Positions 18,327 through 27,764 of a stretch of DNA of 64,000 bases are shown one piece after another. The notes under the pieces were generated by a model. It did no database searches. It was not told the DNA's origin and saw nothing but the letters and a program-made list of their open reading frames with translations. The first letter of the stretch is position 1. The number at the start of each line of letters is the position of its first letter. Source of the stretch: Deefgea piscis. GTDB lineage: Bacteria > Pseudomonadota > Gammaproteobacteria > Burkholderiales > Chitinibacteraceae. Made by a program: the position numbers and the translations under genes. Location of the stretch: NCBI RefSeq assembly GCF_013284055.1, contig NZ_CP054143.1:124001-188000 (forward strand), written 5' to 3'.

Positions 18327-20639
18327 ATGAATGCACCTCAAGACAACTTGCAATTGACAGCTTGGCGCGGTTTTAGCGCTGGCGAATGGCAGAATAAAGT
18401 ATTGGTTCGTGAATTTATCCAAGCGAACTACACACCATATGTGGGTGATGATTCTTTCCTAGCCGGCCCGACTGAACGCACGACTCAATTGTGGACTGAA
18501 CTGTCAGTCTTGCTCAAAGAAGAGCGCAAACGCGGTGTGCTCGAAGTTTCTGCACAATTTGGTTCAACCATCACCGCCCACGGCGCTGGCTACATCAATA
18601 AAGATTTGGAAACCATCGTTGGTTTGCAAACTGATGCGCCGCTACGCCGCGCCATCATGCCAAATGGTGGCTTGAAAATGGTTGAAAACGGCCTCAAGGC
18701 TTACCATTTTGAAATGAACCCTGAAATCAAAGAGATCTTTACCAAATACCGTAAAGACCACAACAACGCGGTATTTGACGTTTACACGCCAGAAATCATG
18801 GCTTGCCGTAGCTCGGGCGTGATTACTGGTTTGCCAGATGCCTATGGCCGTGGTCGTATTATTGGTGACTATCGCCGTGTGGCTTTATACGGTGTTGATT
18901 TCTTGATCGCTGACAAAAAACGCGAAAAAACCGAACTCGACAACGTACCATTCACTGAAAGCGTTGTTCGCTTGCGTGAAGAATTATCCGAACAAATCAA
19001 AGCACTGAACGAACTCAAAATCATGGCCAAAAAATACGGCTTTGATATCGCTCAGCCAGCCAACACCGCTCAAGAAGCCGTGCAATGGTTGTACTTCGGC
19101 TACTTGGCTGCAGTAAAAGAGCAAAATGGCGCAGCAATGTCGATTGGTCGTATCTCGACCTTCCTTGACGTTTACTTCGAGCGCGATCTTGCTGAAGGCA
19201 CATTGACTGAAGCGCAAGCGCAAGAATTGATCGACCATCTGGTGATGAAATTGCGTATCGTGCGTTTCTTGCGCACCCCAGAATACGATGATCTATTCTC
19301 AGGCGACCCAACTTGGGTGACTGAATCGATCGGTGGTACTGGTGAAGATGGCCGTACTTTGGTCAGCAAAACCAGCTTCCGTGTATTGAACACACTGTAC
19401 AACCTTGGCCCAGCGCCAGAGCCTAACTTGACTGTATTGTGGTCAACGGCTTTCCCACAAGGCTTTAAAGAATTCTGCGCCAAAGTATCGATCGACACCT
19501 CGGCGATCCAATACGAAAACGACGATTTGATGAAACCAAAATGGGGCGACGATTACGCGATTGCCTGCTGCGTTTCAGCGATGCGCGTTGGTAAGCAAAT
19601 GCAATTCTTTGGCGCTCGTGTGAACTTGGCTAAAGCAATGCTCTACGCGATCAACGGTGGCGTGGACGAAAAAACCGGTAAAGTGGTTGCCAAAGGCTTC
19701 ACGCCAATCACTGGCGACGTACTTGAATACGACGAGTTGATGAGCAAGTACGACATCATGCTCGACTGGTTGGCAAAAACTTATGTGACTGCGCTCAACT
19801 CAATCCATTACATGCACGATAAATATGCTTACGAGCGTATTGAAATGGCACTGCACGATCGTGACATCTTGCGCACTATGGCTTGCGGTATCGCCGGTCT
19901 ATCCGTGGCAGCAGACTCATTGTCAGCAGTAAAACACGCTAAAGTGCATATCAAACGTAACGAAGCGGGTTTAGCTGTGGATTATGTAATCGAAGGCGAA
20001 TACCCAGCCTACGGTAACAACGATGATCGCGCTGATGATATCGCGGTTTGGTTGTCGACTGCGTTTATGGAAAAAATCAAAGCGCAACCTGTGTTCTACC
20101 GTGACTCAATGCCAACTCAATCGGTATTGACCATCACTTCGAACGTGGTTTACGGCAAAAAAACCGGTAATACCCCTGACGGTCGTCGTTCAGGTGCGCC
20201 ATTCTCACCAGGTGCAAACCCGATGAATGGTCGTGATACCAATGGCTTTATCGCTGCAGGTTTCTCTGTATCGAAAATTCCATACGAATCAGCACTGGAC
20301 GGTGTGTCTTGGACTGCATCAATGACACCAGACGCTTTAGGCCACAACGCAGCAGACCGCGTTAAAACCTTGGCAGCATCGATTGACGGCTTGTTTGGCC
20401 CACACGGCGAAGAATGCTCAACTTGCATGACGACCGATGCGATTGATGAAAAAATGGACCAATTGTTCCACTTGAACATGAATGTTTTGGATAAAGATAC
20501 CTTGCTTGATGCGGTTGAACATCCAGAAAACTACCCGCAATTGACGATTCGTGTTTCAGGCTATGCGGTGAACTTTGTTAAATTGACTCGCGAACAGCAA
20601 ATGGACGTGATCAACCGGACTTTCCATGCGAAGTGCTAA
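18327..20639 (+). CDS. pflB: Pyruvate formate-lyase
   Basis: The 770-residue enzyme cleaves pyruvate with CoA to acetyl-CoA and formate in anaerobic metabolism. The adjacent active-site cysteines are C414 and C415 ([12 protein letters not shown]), and the glycyl radical is G745 in RVSGYAVNF, at the positions expected from E. coli PflB. The ATG at 18327 is chosen over 18288 because AAGGAG lies 10 bp ahead and the following text matches the family N-terminus ([12 protein letters not shown]). It is the first gene of the pflB-grcA-pflA locus. The 455-bp leader back to dnaE holds two FNR-type boxes and two palindromes. Confidence 0.97.
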   Translation: MNAPQDNLQLTAWRGFSAGEWQNKVLVREFIQANYTPYVGDDSFLAGPTERTTQLWTELSVLLKEERKRGVLEVSAQFGSTITAHGAGYINKDLETIVGLQTDAPLRRAIMPNGGLKMVENGLKAYHFEMNPEIKEIFTKYRKDHNNAVFDVYTPEIMACRSSGVITGLPDAYGRGRIIGDYRRVALYGVDFLIADKKREKTELDNVPFTESVVRLREELSEQIKALNELKIMAKKYGFDIAQPANTAQEAVQWLYFGYLAAVKEQNGAAMSIGRISTFLDVYFERDLAEGTLTEAQAQELIDHLVMKLRIVRFLRTPEYDDLFSGDPTWVTESIGGTGEDGRTLVSKTSFRVLNTLYNLGPAPEPNLTVLWSTAFPQGFKEFCAKVSIDTSAIQYENDDLMKPKWGDDYAIACCVSAMRVGKQMQFFGARVNLAKAMLYAINGGVDEKTGKVVAKGFTPITGDVLEYDELMSKYDIMLDWLAKTYVTALNSIHYMHDKYAYERIEMALHDRDILRTMACGIAGLSVAADSLSAVKHAKVHIKRNEAGLAVDYVIEGEYPAYGNNDDRADDIAVWLSTAFMEKIKAQPVFYRDSMPTQSVLTITSNVVYGKKTGNTPDGRRSGAPFSPGANPMNGRDTNGFIAAGFSVSKIPYESALDGVSWTASMTPDALGHNAADRVKTLAASIDGLFGPHGEECSTCMTTDAIDEKMDQLFHLNMNVLDKDTLLDAVEHPENYPQLTIRVSGYAVNFVKLTREQQMDVINRTFHAKC

Positions 20640-20756
20640 GAATGCGTAGCGCCGCCTCGTGATGCTGATTTTAGTAAAACTTAGGATCAAATTCACAAGG
20701 CACGCTACTTTTAATTCACATTCTTGTAGTGATGAATGATGGCAATATCCTACTGG

Positions 20757-20803
20757 GGTATTGCCATACAAGCTGCAGCAAATCATGACTACAAGCACAT
20801 ACC
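20757..20803. repeat. 47-nt palindromic element, copy 4
   Basis: Begins GGTATTGCCA and ends ACATACC, exactly 47 nt, between pflB and the small glycyl-radical gene. Its left end also pairs with an upstream ATGGCAATA at 20739-20747, giving an alternative 9-bp stem with TATTGCCAT (20759-20767). It ends 16 bp before the next start codon, next to that gene's ribosome-binding site. Confidence 0.65.
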
Positions 20804-20819
20804 TAAGAGGACGGCAACA

Positions 20820-21005
20820 ATGGCTCAATTATTTCATTTGAACATGAATGTTTTAAACAAAGAAACACTTGAAGATGCAATGGCCAACCCCGACAAATAC
20901 CCACAATTGACCGTGCGCGTATCGGGTTATGCGGTGAACTTTGTTAAACTGACTCGCGAACAACAGCTAGACGTAATCAATCGCACTTTCCACGATAAAT
21001 GCTGA
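20820..21005 (+). CDS. grcA: Minimal autonomous glycyl-radical protein (GrcA/YfiD-like)
   Basis: A 61-residue product that is colinear with the last 61 residues of the upstream PflB; by eye 49 of 61 positions are identical, including [17 protein letters not shown] with the radical glycine at G36. In enteric bacteria YfiD/GrcA (127 residues) replaces the oxygen-damaged C-terminus of PflB; this version lacks any N-terminal extension and starts exactly where PflB has an internal Met. The ATG at 20820 is chosen because an AGAGG ribosome-binding site precedes it and homology begins there. It sits between pflB and pflA, so it can be activated by PflA like its paralogue. Confidence 0.88.
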   Translation: MAQLFHLNMNVLNKETLEDAMANPDKYPQLTVRVSGYAVNFVKLTREQQLDVINRTFHDKC

Positions 21006-21023
21006 TTGAAATCTAGCGCAAAC

Positions 21024-21057
21024 ACGGATCGCAAGGCATCGCCTGCGGTCCGTTTTT
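21024..21057 (+). terminator. Intrinsic terminator after grcA
   Basis: A stem made of ACGGA/TCCGT, CGC/GCG and AGGC/GCCT with one bulge is followed by five T residues, 18 bp after the grcA stop. It would separate pflB-grcA from pflA or attenuate pflA. Confidence 0.8.
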
Positions 21058-21107
21058 ACATGTAATCGATAAAACCTTAAAACTAAAAAAAATCACTGGA
21101 AATCATC

Positions 21108-21908
21108 ATGGCACTCGATAAACCTGCAGGCGAAATCGTTCCTGCCGCCTTTGATGCCGATGGCAATCAATTTGGCTACATCCACTCTATTGAAACCGGC
21201 GCGGCCGTTGATGGCCCTGGCATGCGCTTTGCACTGTTTGTTAGCGGCTGCCAATTTCGCTGCTTGTACTGCCACAATCCCGACACGTGGAAATTGCACA
21301 ACGGTAAGCAATACACTGTGGACGCCATCGTTGCCGAAATCGGCAAATACGCCAGCTTTTTACGCATTGCCGGCGGCCTGACTATTTCTGGCGGCGAGCC
21401 TTTAATGCAAGCCCATTTTGTCGGCGAGATTTTCCGCCGAGTCAAACACGAGCTTAAAGTGCACACCGCACTCGATACCCAAGGCTTTTTGGCAGCGCAC
21501 TTACCGGATGAATACTTCGACAATATCGACTTAGTGCTGCTCGACATTAAACAATTTGATCCGATCAAATACGAAGCGCTCACTGGCAAGCCGCTGCAGC
21601 CAACGCTTGAATTTGCCGAACGCATGATTCGTCTTAAAAAGAAAATGTGGATTCGCTACGTCTTGGTACCTGGCATTAGCGACGACGAGCAAGATGTCGC
21701 AGGGCTAGCCAATTACCTCAGCGAACTCGAACGCCAAGCCCCTGGTTTGATCGAACGTGTGGAAATTTTGCCCTTTCATAAAATGGGCGAAAACAAATGG
21801 CTTGATCTGGGAATGAAATACGAACTGACCGACACTCGCCCACCAAGCCAAGAAATGGTCGAGCGCGTCCGCGCTCAATTTAGCGCCAAAGGCCTATTCT
21901 GCTGTTAA
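21108..21908 (+). CDS. pflA: Pyruvate formate-lyase-activating enzyme
   Basis: A 266-residue radical SAM enzyme that installs the glycyl radical on PflB. The [4Fe-4S] motif CQFRCLYC (CxxxCxxC) is near residues 47-54, followed by HNPDTW typical of PFL activases; GGEP near 98 is the SAM-binding motif. No extra ferredoxin-type cluster domain is inserted, so it is the short housekeeping PflA. It follows grcA after a terminator, so it may be partly uncoupled from pflB expression. Its N-terminus carries an extension of about 20 residues before the FGYIHSIET core. Confidence 0.95.
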   Translation: MALDKPAGEIVPAAFDADGNQFGYIHSIETGAAVDGPGMRFALFVSGCQFRCLYCHNPDTWKLHNGKQYTVDAIVAEIGKYASFLRIAGGLTISGGEPLMQAHFVGEIFRRVKHELKVHTALDTQGFLAAHLPDEYFDNIDLVLLDIKQFDPIKYEALTGKPLQPTLEFAERMIRLKKKMWIRYVLVPGISDDEQDVAGLANYLSELERQAPGLIERVEILPFHKMGENKWLDLGMKYELTDTRPPSQEMVERVRAQFSAKGLFCC

Positions 21909-21927
21909 GCAAGCCGCGCATTCCATC

Positions 21928-21953
21928 GCCAGCGTTCGCGCTGGCTTTTTTTT
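21928..21953 (+). terminator. Intrinsic terminator of pflA
   Basis: The 7-bp stem GCCAGCG/CGCTGGC closed by a TTCG tetraloop is followed by eight T residues. Confidence 0.95.
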
Positions 21954-22031
21954 GCTTCAAACCAAATCAGTCAATCGAGAATTACGCCAACTTCGGGTAT
22001 ATTAACGCTCAAATTACAGCAGGATTAAACC

Positions 22032-23000
22032 ATGGCCGGAACTAGCCTTTTAGTATTACTCGATGATATCGCCGCAGTGCTCGATGATGTGGCACTGATG
22101 ACCAAAGTGGCCGCAAAAAAAACCGCCGGCGTATTGGGCGACGATCTGGCGCTGAATGCCGAGCAAGTCTCTGGTGTGCGCGCCGAGCGCGAACTGCCCG
22201 TTGTTTGGGCGGTGGCCAAAGGCTCATTTAAAAACAAACTGATTTTGGTGCCAGCCGCGCTGTTAATTAGCTTTGTCGAAGACCAATTGCGCGCCAATGG
22301 CCTGAATATCCCCTTGATTATGCCGCTATTAATGTTGGGTGGATTGTATTTGTGCTTTGAAGGCTTTGAAAAAATCGCCCATCCTTTTTTGCACTCACAC
22401 GCTGAAGACGTTGCCGATCACCAAGCATTGAGCGACGCAGTGAATAACCCAGCAATTGATCTGGTGGCGTATGAACAAGAAAAAATCCAAGGTGCAATTC
22501 GCACTGACTTTGTGCTTTCAGCAGAAATCATCGTCATCACCCTTGGTACCGTGGCCGCCGTTAGCTTTAGCAGCAAAGTCGCGGTACTCACCGGCATCGC
22601 CATTATCATGACCGTCGGCGTGTATGGTTTGGTCGCCGCCATTGTGAAAATGGACGACGCTGGGCTTTATCTGAGCCAAAAACCCAACGCCAACGCCATT
22701 AGCCGCAGCGTCGGCCGCGTATTACTCGCTGGCGCACCAGTTTTAATGCGCGTATTAGCCGTGGTCGGCACCTTGGCGATGTTTATGGTCGGCGGTGGCA
22801 TCATCACTCATGGCATTCCCGTCATTCACCACCTCATCGAAGCCGCAGCCCACAGCACCAGCACCCTCCCCGCCATTGGCGGCGTACTGGCTGCATTAGC
22901 ACCATCATTTTTAAACGCCATTGCCGGCGTCATCGCTGGGGCAGTGACATTACTGGTCGTGACCATCATTGGAAAAACATTGGGCGCGTTTAAAAAATAA
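22032..23000 (+). CDS. DUF808 family inner-membrane protein (YedI-like)
   Basis: The 322-residue product opens with AGTSLLVLLDDIAAVLDDVA and contains KKTAGVLGDDLALNAEQV, the diagnostic start of DUF808/YedI proteins. At least five hydrophobic segments follow (around residues 75-90, 95-115, 165-205, 230-265 and 280-315). The family's function is not established; it is an integral membrane protein with an acidic N-terminal cytoplasmic portion. A TATATT -10-like element lies about 35 bp upstream of the start. It stands alone between pflA and an FMN reductase gene. Confidence 0.85.
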   Translation: MAGTSLLVLLDDIAAVLDDVALMTKVAAKKTAGVLGDDLALNAEQVSGVRAERELPVVWAVAKGSFKNKLILVPAALLISFVEDQLRANGLNIPLIMPLLMLGGLYLCFEGFEKIAHPFLHSHAEDVADHQALSDAVNNPAIDLVAYEQEKIQGAIRTDFVLSAEIIVITLGTVAAVSFSSKVAVLTGIAIIMTVGVYGLVAAIVKMDDAGLYLSQKPNANAISRSVGRVLLAGAPVLMRVLAVVGTLAMFMVGGGIITHGIPVIHHLIEAAAHSTSTLPAIGGVLAALAPSFLNAIAGVIAGAVTLLVVTIIGKTLGAFKK

Positions 23001-23143
23001 AGCCTGTGGCTATTTCTTATTTAGCGTTGCTTGATGACATTCATTACTGAACAAGGGATAGCCTGTAATCGGCCAGAAGCGGAAGCCCCCACTGTGAATA
23101 TCTTCTACATAATTCCTAACGATGTTTCTAATGAGGCTATTTT

Positions 23144-23686
23144 ATGAATAAAAACATTAAACTCGTCGCCATTTCTGGCAGTCTTCGTGCTGCTTCCTGT
23201 AATTCAGCATTGCTACGAGCAGTCAAAGCGATGGCACCTATACATATTCAAGTATCGCTTTTTGAGCAAATGGCTTTCATTCCGCCATTTAACCCCGATA
23301 TCAATATCGATGAATTTCCATTACTGGCGCAATTACGCGATCAAATTATTGCAGCGGATGGTGTATTGATTGCAAGTCCTGAGTATGCCCACGGAATTAG
23401 TGGTGTAATGAAAAATTTACTTGATTGGATGGTCAATACGCCAGCGTTTGTGAATAAACCCGTAGCAATTTTAAATGCAGCACCCCGCGCTCATCATGCC
23501 TTTGACTCACTCAAAGAAGTTTTAACTATGATGTCCGCTAATCTGCTTTATGAGGCGTCGATTACTGTTCCTGTGATTGGTGAAATAAAAACGACTGAAG
23601 CAATTCTCCGCACCCCACTTATTTGCATGGATATACTCAAATCCTTAGCCTCATTTTCAGAATTTGACCAAGCTACTATCGATTAA
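23144..23686 (+). CDS. NAD(P)H-dependent FMN reductase family protein
   Basis: The 180-residue flavodoxin-fold protein has the phosphate-binding loop GSLRAASCNSALL (residues 11-23) and the SPEYAHGISGVMKNLLDW motif (about 79-96) shared by azoreductase/chromate reductase-type NADPH-dependent FMN reductases. It probably reduces quinones or other small electrophiles. The substrate cannot be read from the sequence. The C-terminus is somewhat short compared with ChrR (about 190). It is followed by a REP-like palindrome pair and has no operon partner. Confidence 0.85.
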   Translation: MNKNIKLVAISGSLRAASCNSALLRAVKAMAPIHIQVSLFEQMAFIPPFNPDINIDEFPLLAQLRDQIIAADGVLIASPEYAHGISGVMKNLLDWMVNTPAFVNKPVAILNAAPRAHHAFDSLKEVLTMMSANLLYEASITVPVIGEIKTTEAILRTPLICMDILKSLASFSEFDQATID

Positions 23687-23713
23687 TTAAAGTCTAGGAG
23701 TGCCTGCAGCACC

Positions 23714-23784
23714 GTAGCTCCGATTAGCGCAGCGTAATCGGAGGAATGGCATGCGTACGATTACGCTACGCTAATCGTACCTAC
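23714..23784. repeat. REP-like inverted pair (BIME-type)
   Basis: Two related palindromes face each other. The first has arms CCGATTA/TAATCGG (23720-23741), the second GTACGATTA/TAATCGTAC (23755-23780). The left half starting GTAGCTCCGATTAGCG and the reverse complement of the right half (GTAGGTACGATTAGCG) are near-identical. This is the form of REP/BIME elements associated elsewhere with RAYT transposases; no RAYT gene is in the window. Confidence 0.75.
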
Positions 23785-23853
23785 CTATATCATTGAGCAT
23801 CTGCTTCGGGTCGAAAATAGGCTATGACCAAGCTGCTAAGCCTGTATTACCCA

Positions 23854-23886
23854 ACAAAAAACCGCCTAAATTAGGCGGTTTTGTTA
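23854..23886. terminator. Bidirectional intrinsic terminator
   Basis: ACCGCCTAA/TTAGGCGGT with a single-base loop, preceded by an A-run and followed by TTTTGTT. It can end the minus-strand DUF3460 gene (stop 16 bp away) and the plus-strand FMN reductase transcript. Confidence 0.85.
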
Positions 23887-23901
23887 TTGCGATCGAACGA
23901 T

Positions 23902-24078
23902 TTATTTATTCACTGTCGATGCATCAATTCGGCTGCGTTCATCCAAATTGATGGGCTCTTTATCCCACAATAAAGCGCGGCCGTCGATTTGGCCTTGTTT
24001 GAGTTCTGGGTTTTTTGCCAAAACATCTTCAATAAAATGGGTGTATTCAGAAACGTAGCAATTATCTTTGCCGAACAT
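23902..24078 (-). CDS. DUF3460 family small protein
   Basis: A 58-residue reading frame read directly from the minus strand. It starts MFGKDNCYVSEYTHFI and contains GRALLWDKEPINLDERSR, the core signature of DUF3460 proteins, which are widespread short proteins of betaproteobacteria. A GGGAGAG ribosome-binding site precedes the ATG by 4 bases, and a terminator follows. The function of the family is unknown; the protein has no membrane segment or cysteine cluster and appears cytoplasmic. It may be missed by annotation pipelines with a 60-codon cutoff. Confidence 0.85.
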   Translation of the reverse strand: MFGKDNCYVSEYTHFIEDVLAKNPELKQGQIDGRALLWDKEPINLDERSRIDASTVNK

Positions 24079-24219
24079 GGTGCTCTCCCGAGGTAATTTA
24101 TTTTGCCGCCATTATAACCGAGGCGATGTTCGGTCGGCAGTTTGATTGCAGATCGTCAAACCCGTTGCAGCAGCGCCGCGCCAGTTCATGGACTGACTGT
24201 GTTTTATATACGAATCATA

Positions 24220-24266
24220 GGTATTGCCAGCTAGGAAATATAAATTATGCGCTAGCTAGAAATACC
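24220..24266. repeat. 47-nt palindromic element, copy 5
   Basis: Begins GGTATTGCCAGCTAG and ends GCTAGCTAGAAATACC, exactly 47 nt. It starts four bases beyond the hisC stop codon (minus strand), so it forms the 3' end of the hisC transcript. Confidence 0.7.
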
Positions 24267-24269
24267 CCA

Positions 24270-25364
24270 TCAATCATTCATTGCTTGCTGCAATACCTCA
24301 ATAAAGCGTGCATTTTCCGCCGGCAAACCAATCGACACTCGCAAACTATTGGGCATACCGTAACCCGCCAATGGCCGCACAATCACCCCACGCTCGAGCA
24401 TAAATTGATTCAGCATACGCGCGTCGCCACAGTGGAAAGTCACAAAGTTACCCGCCGACTCAATAAAGCTAATACCAAGCTGGCGAAATGCATCGGTGAT
24501 TTGCTGCATGCCTTGGTTATTCACGCGCACTGACGCTTGCAAAAATTCCTCGTCGTCCAGCGCCGCAGTCGCTGCCGCTTGCGCCAAACTATTGACGTTA
24601 AACGCTTGGCGAACGCGATTGAGCATATCGATGATTTCAGGGCTGGCTAGCGCAAAACCCACGCGCAAACCCGCTAAGCCAAAGGCTTTAGAGAAGGTTC
24701 TGACGACGATTAAATTCGGAAATCTTTTTAACCATGCAATCGAATCGCTGCGTTTGGCGGCAGGTAAAAATTCGGTATACGCTTCGTCGAGCACCACCAG
24801 CACATGGCTTGGGCATAACTCTAAAAACTCGATCAAATCGCCCGGGCGCGCCAAGGTACCAGTCGGATTATTTGGATTGGCAATCCAAACGATTTTCGTG
24901 CTGGGCAAAATGGCCGCGCGCATGGCGTCTAAATCATGGCCGTAATCGAGCGCTTTTACACAGATCCCCGTTGCCCCCATGGCCTGCGTGGCCAAGGGAT
25001 AAACGGCAAATGCGTATTCGGCATACACCGCAGTATCGCCCGCTTGTAAAAAGGCATGTGCAATCAATTCCAGCACGTCGTTTGAGCCATTGCCCAATAC
25101 AATTTGCTCGCTGGCGACTTGGTATTTCTCGGCAATTTTGGCTTTCAACTCAAAACCATTACCATCGGGATAGCGCGCTAAGTCAGCAATTTCTTTTTCA
25201 ACTGCCGCACGGGCTTTGGGGCCCATGCCCAGTGGGTTTTCGTTCGAAGCCAATTTAACGATTGTTGCTGGATCAAGCCCCATTTCACGCGCTAGTTCAG
25301 CGACAGGTTTACCGGGTTGATACGGCGCAATCGCGCGGATATATTCGGGGGCAAGCGTCAACAT
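24270..25364 (-). CDS. hisC: Histidinol-phosphate aminotransferase
   Basis: The 364-residue fold-type I PLP enzyme converts imidazole-acetol phosphate and glutamate to histidinol phosphate; paralogues also act on aromatic keto acids. Visible motifs are KLASNENPLGMGPKA at the start, NPNNPTG near 160-166 and the PLP-lysine segment SKAFGLAGLRVGF near 220. It ends the minus-strand gyrA-serC-pheA-hisC series, where its neighbour pheA suggests a role in phenylalanine/tyrosine transamination as well as histidine synthesis. Its start lies 8 bp from the stop of the GNAT gene. Confidence 0.93.
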   Translation of the reverse strand: MLTLAPEYIRAIAPYQPGKPVAELAREMGLDPATIVKLASNENPLGMGPKARAAVEKEIADLARYPDGNGFELKAKIAEKYQVASEQIVLGNGSNDVLELIAHAFLQAGDTAVYAEYAFAVYPLATQAMGATGICVKALDYGHDLDAMRAAILPSTKIVWIANPNNPTGTLARPGDLIEFLELCPSHVLVVLDEAYTEFLPAAKRSDSIAWLKRFPNLIVVRTFSKAFGLAGLRVGFALASPEIIDMLNRVRQAFNVNSLAQAAATAALDDEEFLQASVRVNNQGMQQITDAFRQLGISFIESAGNFVTFHCGDARMLNQFMLERGVIVRPLAGYGMPNSLRVSIGLPAENARFIEVLQQAMND

Positions 25365-25372
25365 CGTTATCC

Positions 25373-26026
25373 TTAGTCGTTCAAGCTATCAGCCGTGGCA
25401 AGTTCATGGCCGAGGTTTAATTTTTTTGTCATTCGAAAGCTCGCTGGCAGCTTAAACATCGCCAAGCGCTGTACTGTCGATTCAACCAATACTTCAAAGC
25501 CATAGCGCTGATAAAAACGCACCGCCGCCGTATTGGCGCTATCAACATCAACATGCAGGCTAAAATAACCGGCTTGGCGCGCAGCGAGACAAACCTGCGC
25601 CAACATCCGTTCGCCTAAATGCTGGCGACGATAATCAGGATGAACTGCGATGGTGCGCAAATACCAAGCATTTTTAGGCACGTGCGGGAATAAAAAATCC
25701 AGCTGCGATTGGCGATCCTGCAAAATCTGCAAATCGAGAGCTAAAGCGCCGATTTCAAATGCATCACTGACTTGCAATTGCGCGCCAAAGCCGGCGGAAT
25801 AATGAAACACCAAAGCGATCAGTTCATCGTCGCTATTGCGCAACACTTGCGCATTGCGATAGCTGTAACTGCCGGTTTCGGCCTGCCAAAGCTGCGCTAA
25901 ATTAAGCACCACCAATTCAGGCGGCAAAGCAAACCAATAATCATAAAATGGCGCGTCTGATTGATAAATCAGTGCCGCAGCCCGCTTGGCATCACTGGGT
26001 AAAGCAAGAGTTAAGTTTTCCACCAT
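25373..26026 (-). CDS. GNAT family N-acetyltransferase
   Basis: A 217-residue protein whose C-terminal half has the GNAT core: YLRTIAVHPDYRRQHLGERMLAQVC, in which RRQHLGE is the acetyl-CoA pyrophosphate loop (Q/RxxGxG/A-like), then LHVDVDSANTAAVRFYQRYGFEV. The N-terminal 110 residues resemble the extended N-terminus of small-molecule acetyltransferases. The acceptor substrate is unknown. Its start overlaps the 3' end of the LOG-family gene by 16 bp, so the two are translationally coupled. Confidence 0.83.
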   Translation of the reverse strand: MVENLTLALPSDAKRAAALIYQSDAPFYDYWFALPPELVVLNLAQLWQAETGSYSYRNAQVLRNSDDELIALVFHYSAGFGAQLQVSDAFEIGALALDLQILQDRQSQLDFLFPHVPKNAWYLRTIAVHPDYRRQHLGERMLAQVCLAARQAGYFSLHVDVDSANTAAVRFYQRYGFEVLVESTVQRLAMFKLPASFRMTKKLNLGHELATADSLND

Positions 26027-26583
26027 TCACCTGCGCGACGAGAAGGTTTGCTTTGCAATAACTCGATCAGCTCGATGGGATCATTGGCGCACAGCAATTG
26101 AGCCGCATCGCTGCCGCTCACAAAGCCCTCTTCCACCGCCTGCGCCACCATCGCTTGCAATGGCGCAAAATAATTCGCGGTGTTGAGTAGACCAACAGGT
26201 TTTTCGTGCAGACCGATTTGCCCCCAAGTTAAAATCTCAAATAACTCATCAAACGTACCAAATCCGCCCGGCATGGCAATAAAGCCATCAGCCAACTCCG
26301 CCATCCGCGCCTTGCGGGTATGCATCGAATCGACAACTTCTAATTGGCTACACGCGCCATACCCCAGTTCTCGTTCAACCATAAACTGCGGAATCACGCC
26401 AATCACCTGACCACCGGCATCTAAACACGCCTCAGCGACAGCGCCCATTAAGCCAACATGACCGCCGCCATACACTAAGGTTAAGCCACGTTCGGCCAAG
26501 CCGCGACCCAGATGTTGCGCTTGGTGACGATAGACTTCTTTCGTGCCAAAGCGTGCACCACAAAATACCACGACTGATTTCAT
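26011..26583 (-). CDS. LOG family protein (TIGR00730 Rossmann fold)
   Basis: The 190-residue product contains VYGGGHVGLMG (residues 38-48) and MPGGFGTFDELFEILTW (about 104-120), the PGGxGTxxE motif that defines lysine-decarboxylase-like LOG proteins. Members hydrolyse nucleoside 5'-monophosphates to base and ribose phosphate; some make free cytokinin, others act in nucleotide housekeeping. Nothing in the window suggests a cytokinin pathway, so nucleotide turnover is likelier. Older annotations as lysine decarboxylase should be disregarded. Confidence 0.9.
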   Translation of the reverse strand: MKSVVVFCGARFGTKEVYRHQAQHLGRGLAERGLTLVYGGGHVGLMGAVAEACLDAGGQVIGVIPQFMVERELGYGACSQLEVVDSMHTRKARMAELADGFIAMPGGFGTFDELFEILTWGQIGLHEKPVGLLNTANYFAPLQAMVAQAVEEGFVSGSDAAQLLCANDPIELIELLQSKPSRRAGEWWKT

Positions 26584-26631
26584 TGCTTTGCCTGTACTTT
26601 TTAAATTAACGACGCGATCACGCTAGCACTA

Positions 26632-27705
26632 TTAAATGACAGCTTGAGGATACGAGCCCAAGACTTTCACAAATGCCGCTACGTCTTGCAAATCTTTTAA
26701 CGCCGCTTGCAATGGCACATCATCGATAAAGCCATCCACATCGGCAAAAAACACATATTCCCACAGCCCAGTGCGACTTGGTCGTGATTCAAACTTACTC
26801 ATCGATACACCATTTCTGGCTAGTGGCTCCACCAAGGTATGCAAAGCACCAGGGCGATTCGGCGCTGAAATCACCAACGATGTTTTGTCTTTACCCGAGC
26901 GCGCGGCTTGCTGATAACCCAGCACCAAGAATCGGGTGGTGTTATTTGGCTCGTCTTCAATATTGACCGCGAGTTTATTCAGGGAAAATTTCTCTGCCGC
27001 TGAATCACCGGCAATTGCGGCGCTGCTTGGGTCAAGACTGGCTAAACGGGCACCTTCGGCATTGCTGGCCACCGAAATACGCTCAACCTCATCGCCCAGA
27101 TGTTTATTAAGCCACTCATGGCATTGCGCCAAGCTTTGTGCGTGCGAATACACCCGCTTAATCCCCAGCATATCAGGCGTTTGCCGCAAGAAATGATGAT
27201 GAATCCGTAGCACCACTTCACCGCAAATTTGCAGTGGCGTAGTCACCATTAAATCCAGCGTACGGCCGACGGCACCTTCGGTGGAGTTTTCCACTGGCGC
27301 CACCACATAATCCGCGCCGCGCGCTTCAACCACGCGAAATGCTTCATCAATTGAAGCGCATGCCAAGGTGGATGCCGCATGGCCAAAATGCTTAATCGCC
27401 GCCGCTTGAGTAAATGTACCCTCTGGCCCCAAAAAGGCGATGGTCAATGGACGCTCAAGTGCCAAACACGCCGACATAATTTCACGGAATAAGCGCGCAC
27501 AGGTTTCACCCGACAACGGCCCCGGATTGGTTTCTTTAATGCGCGTCAGCACTTGTGCTTCGCGCTCAGGGCGATACACCACGCCGCTGCCTTTAATTTC
27601 GCCTATCGTGCGGGCGTGCTGGGCACGTTGATTAATCAAAGCAAGAATTTGCTGATCAATCGCATCAATTGCATCACGGTGTTGTTTTAACAAATGATCT
27701 GACAT
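26632..27705 (-). CDS. pheA: Bifunctional chorismate mutase/prephenate dehydratase (P-protein)
   Basis: The 357-residue protein carries an AroQ chorismate mutase at the N-terminus (about 5-90, LLKQHRDAIDAIDQQILALINQ), a prephenate dehydratase domain (about 92-270, starting IAFLGPEGTFTQAAA) and a C-terminal ACT domain (about 280-355). The ESRP phenylalanine-binding motif is near 307, so feedback inhibition by phenylalanine is expected. It converts chorismate to phenylpyruvate. It lies between serC and hisC in the standard betaproteobacterial aromatic amino-acid series, here interrupted by small genes. Confidence 0.95.
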   Translation of the reverse strand: MSDHLLKQHRDAIDAIDQQILALINQRAQHARTIGEIKGSGVVYRPEREAQVLTRIKETNPGPLSGETCARLFREIMSACLALERPLTIAFLGPEGTFTQAAAIKHFGHAASTLACASIDEAFRVVEARGADYVVAPVENSTEGAVGRTLDLMVTTPLQICGEVVLRIHHHFLRQTPDMLGIKRVYSHAQSLAQCHEWLNKHLGDEVERISVASNAEGARLASLDPSSAAIAGDSAAEKFSLNKLAVNIEDEPNNTTRFLVLGYQQAARSGKDKTSLVISAPNRPGALHTLVEPLARNGVSMSKFESRPSRTGLWEYVFFADVDGFIDDVPLQAALKDLQDVAAFVKVLGSYPQAVI

Positions 27706-27764
27706 GTCTAAAGCTCAGTAAGAGTGATTTAAAGCCTTCAGCGCACCGCGCTTTAGCTGGCGTT

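Noticed and set aside
26011-26583. Lysine decarboxylase reading of the LOG-family gene
   Set aside because: The PGGxGTxxE motif defines nucleotide phosphoribohydrolases; no PLP-binding lysine motif exists.
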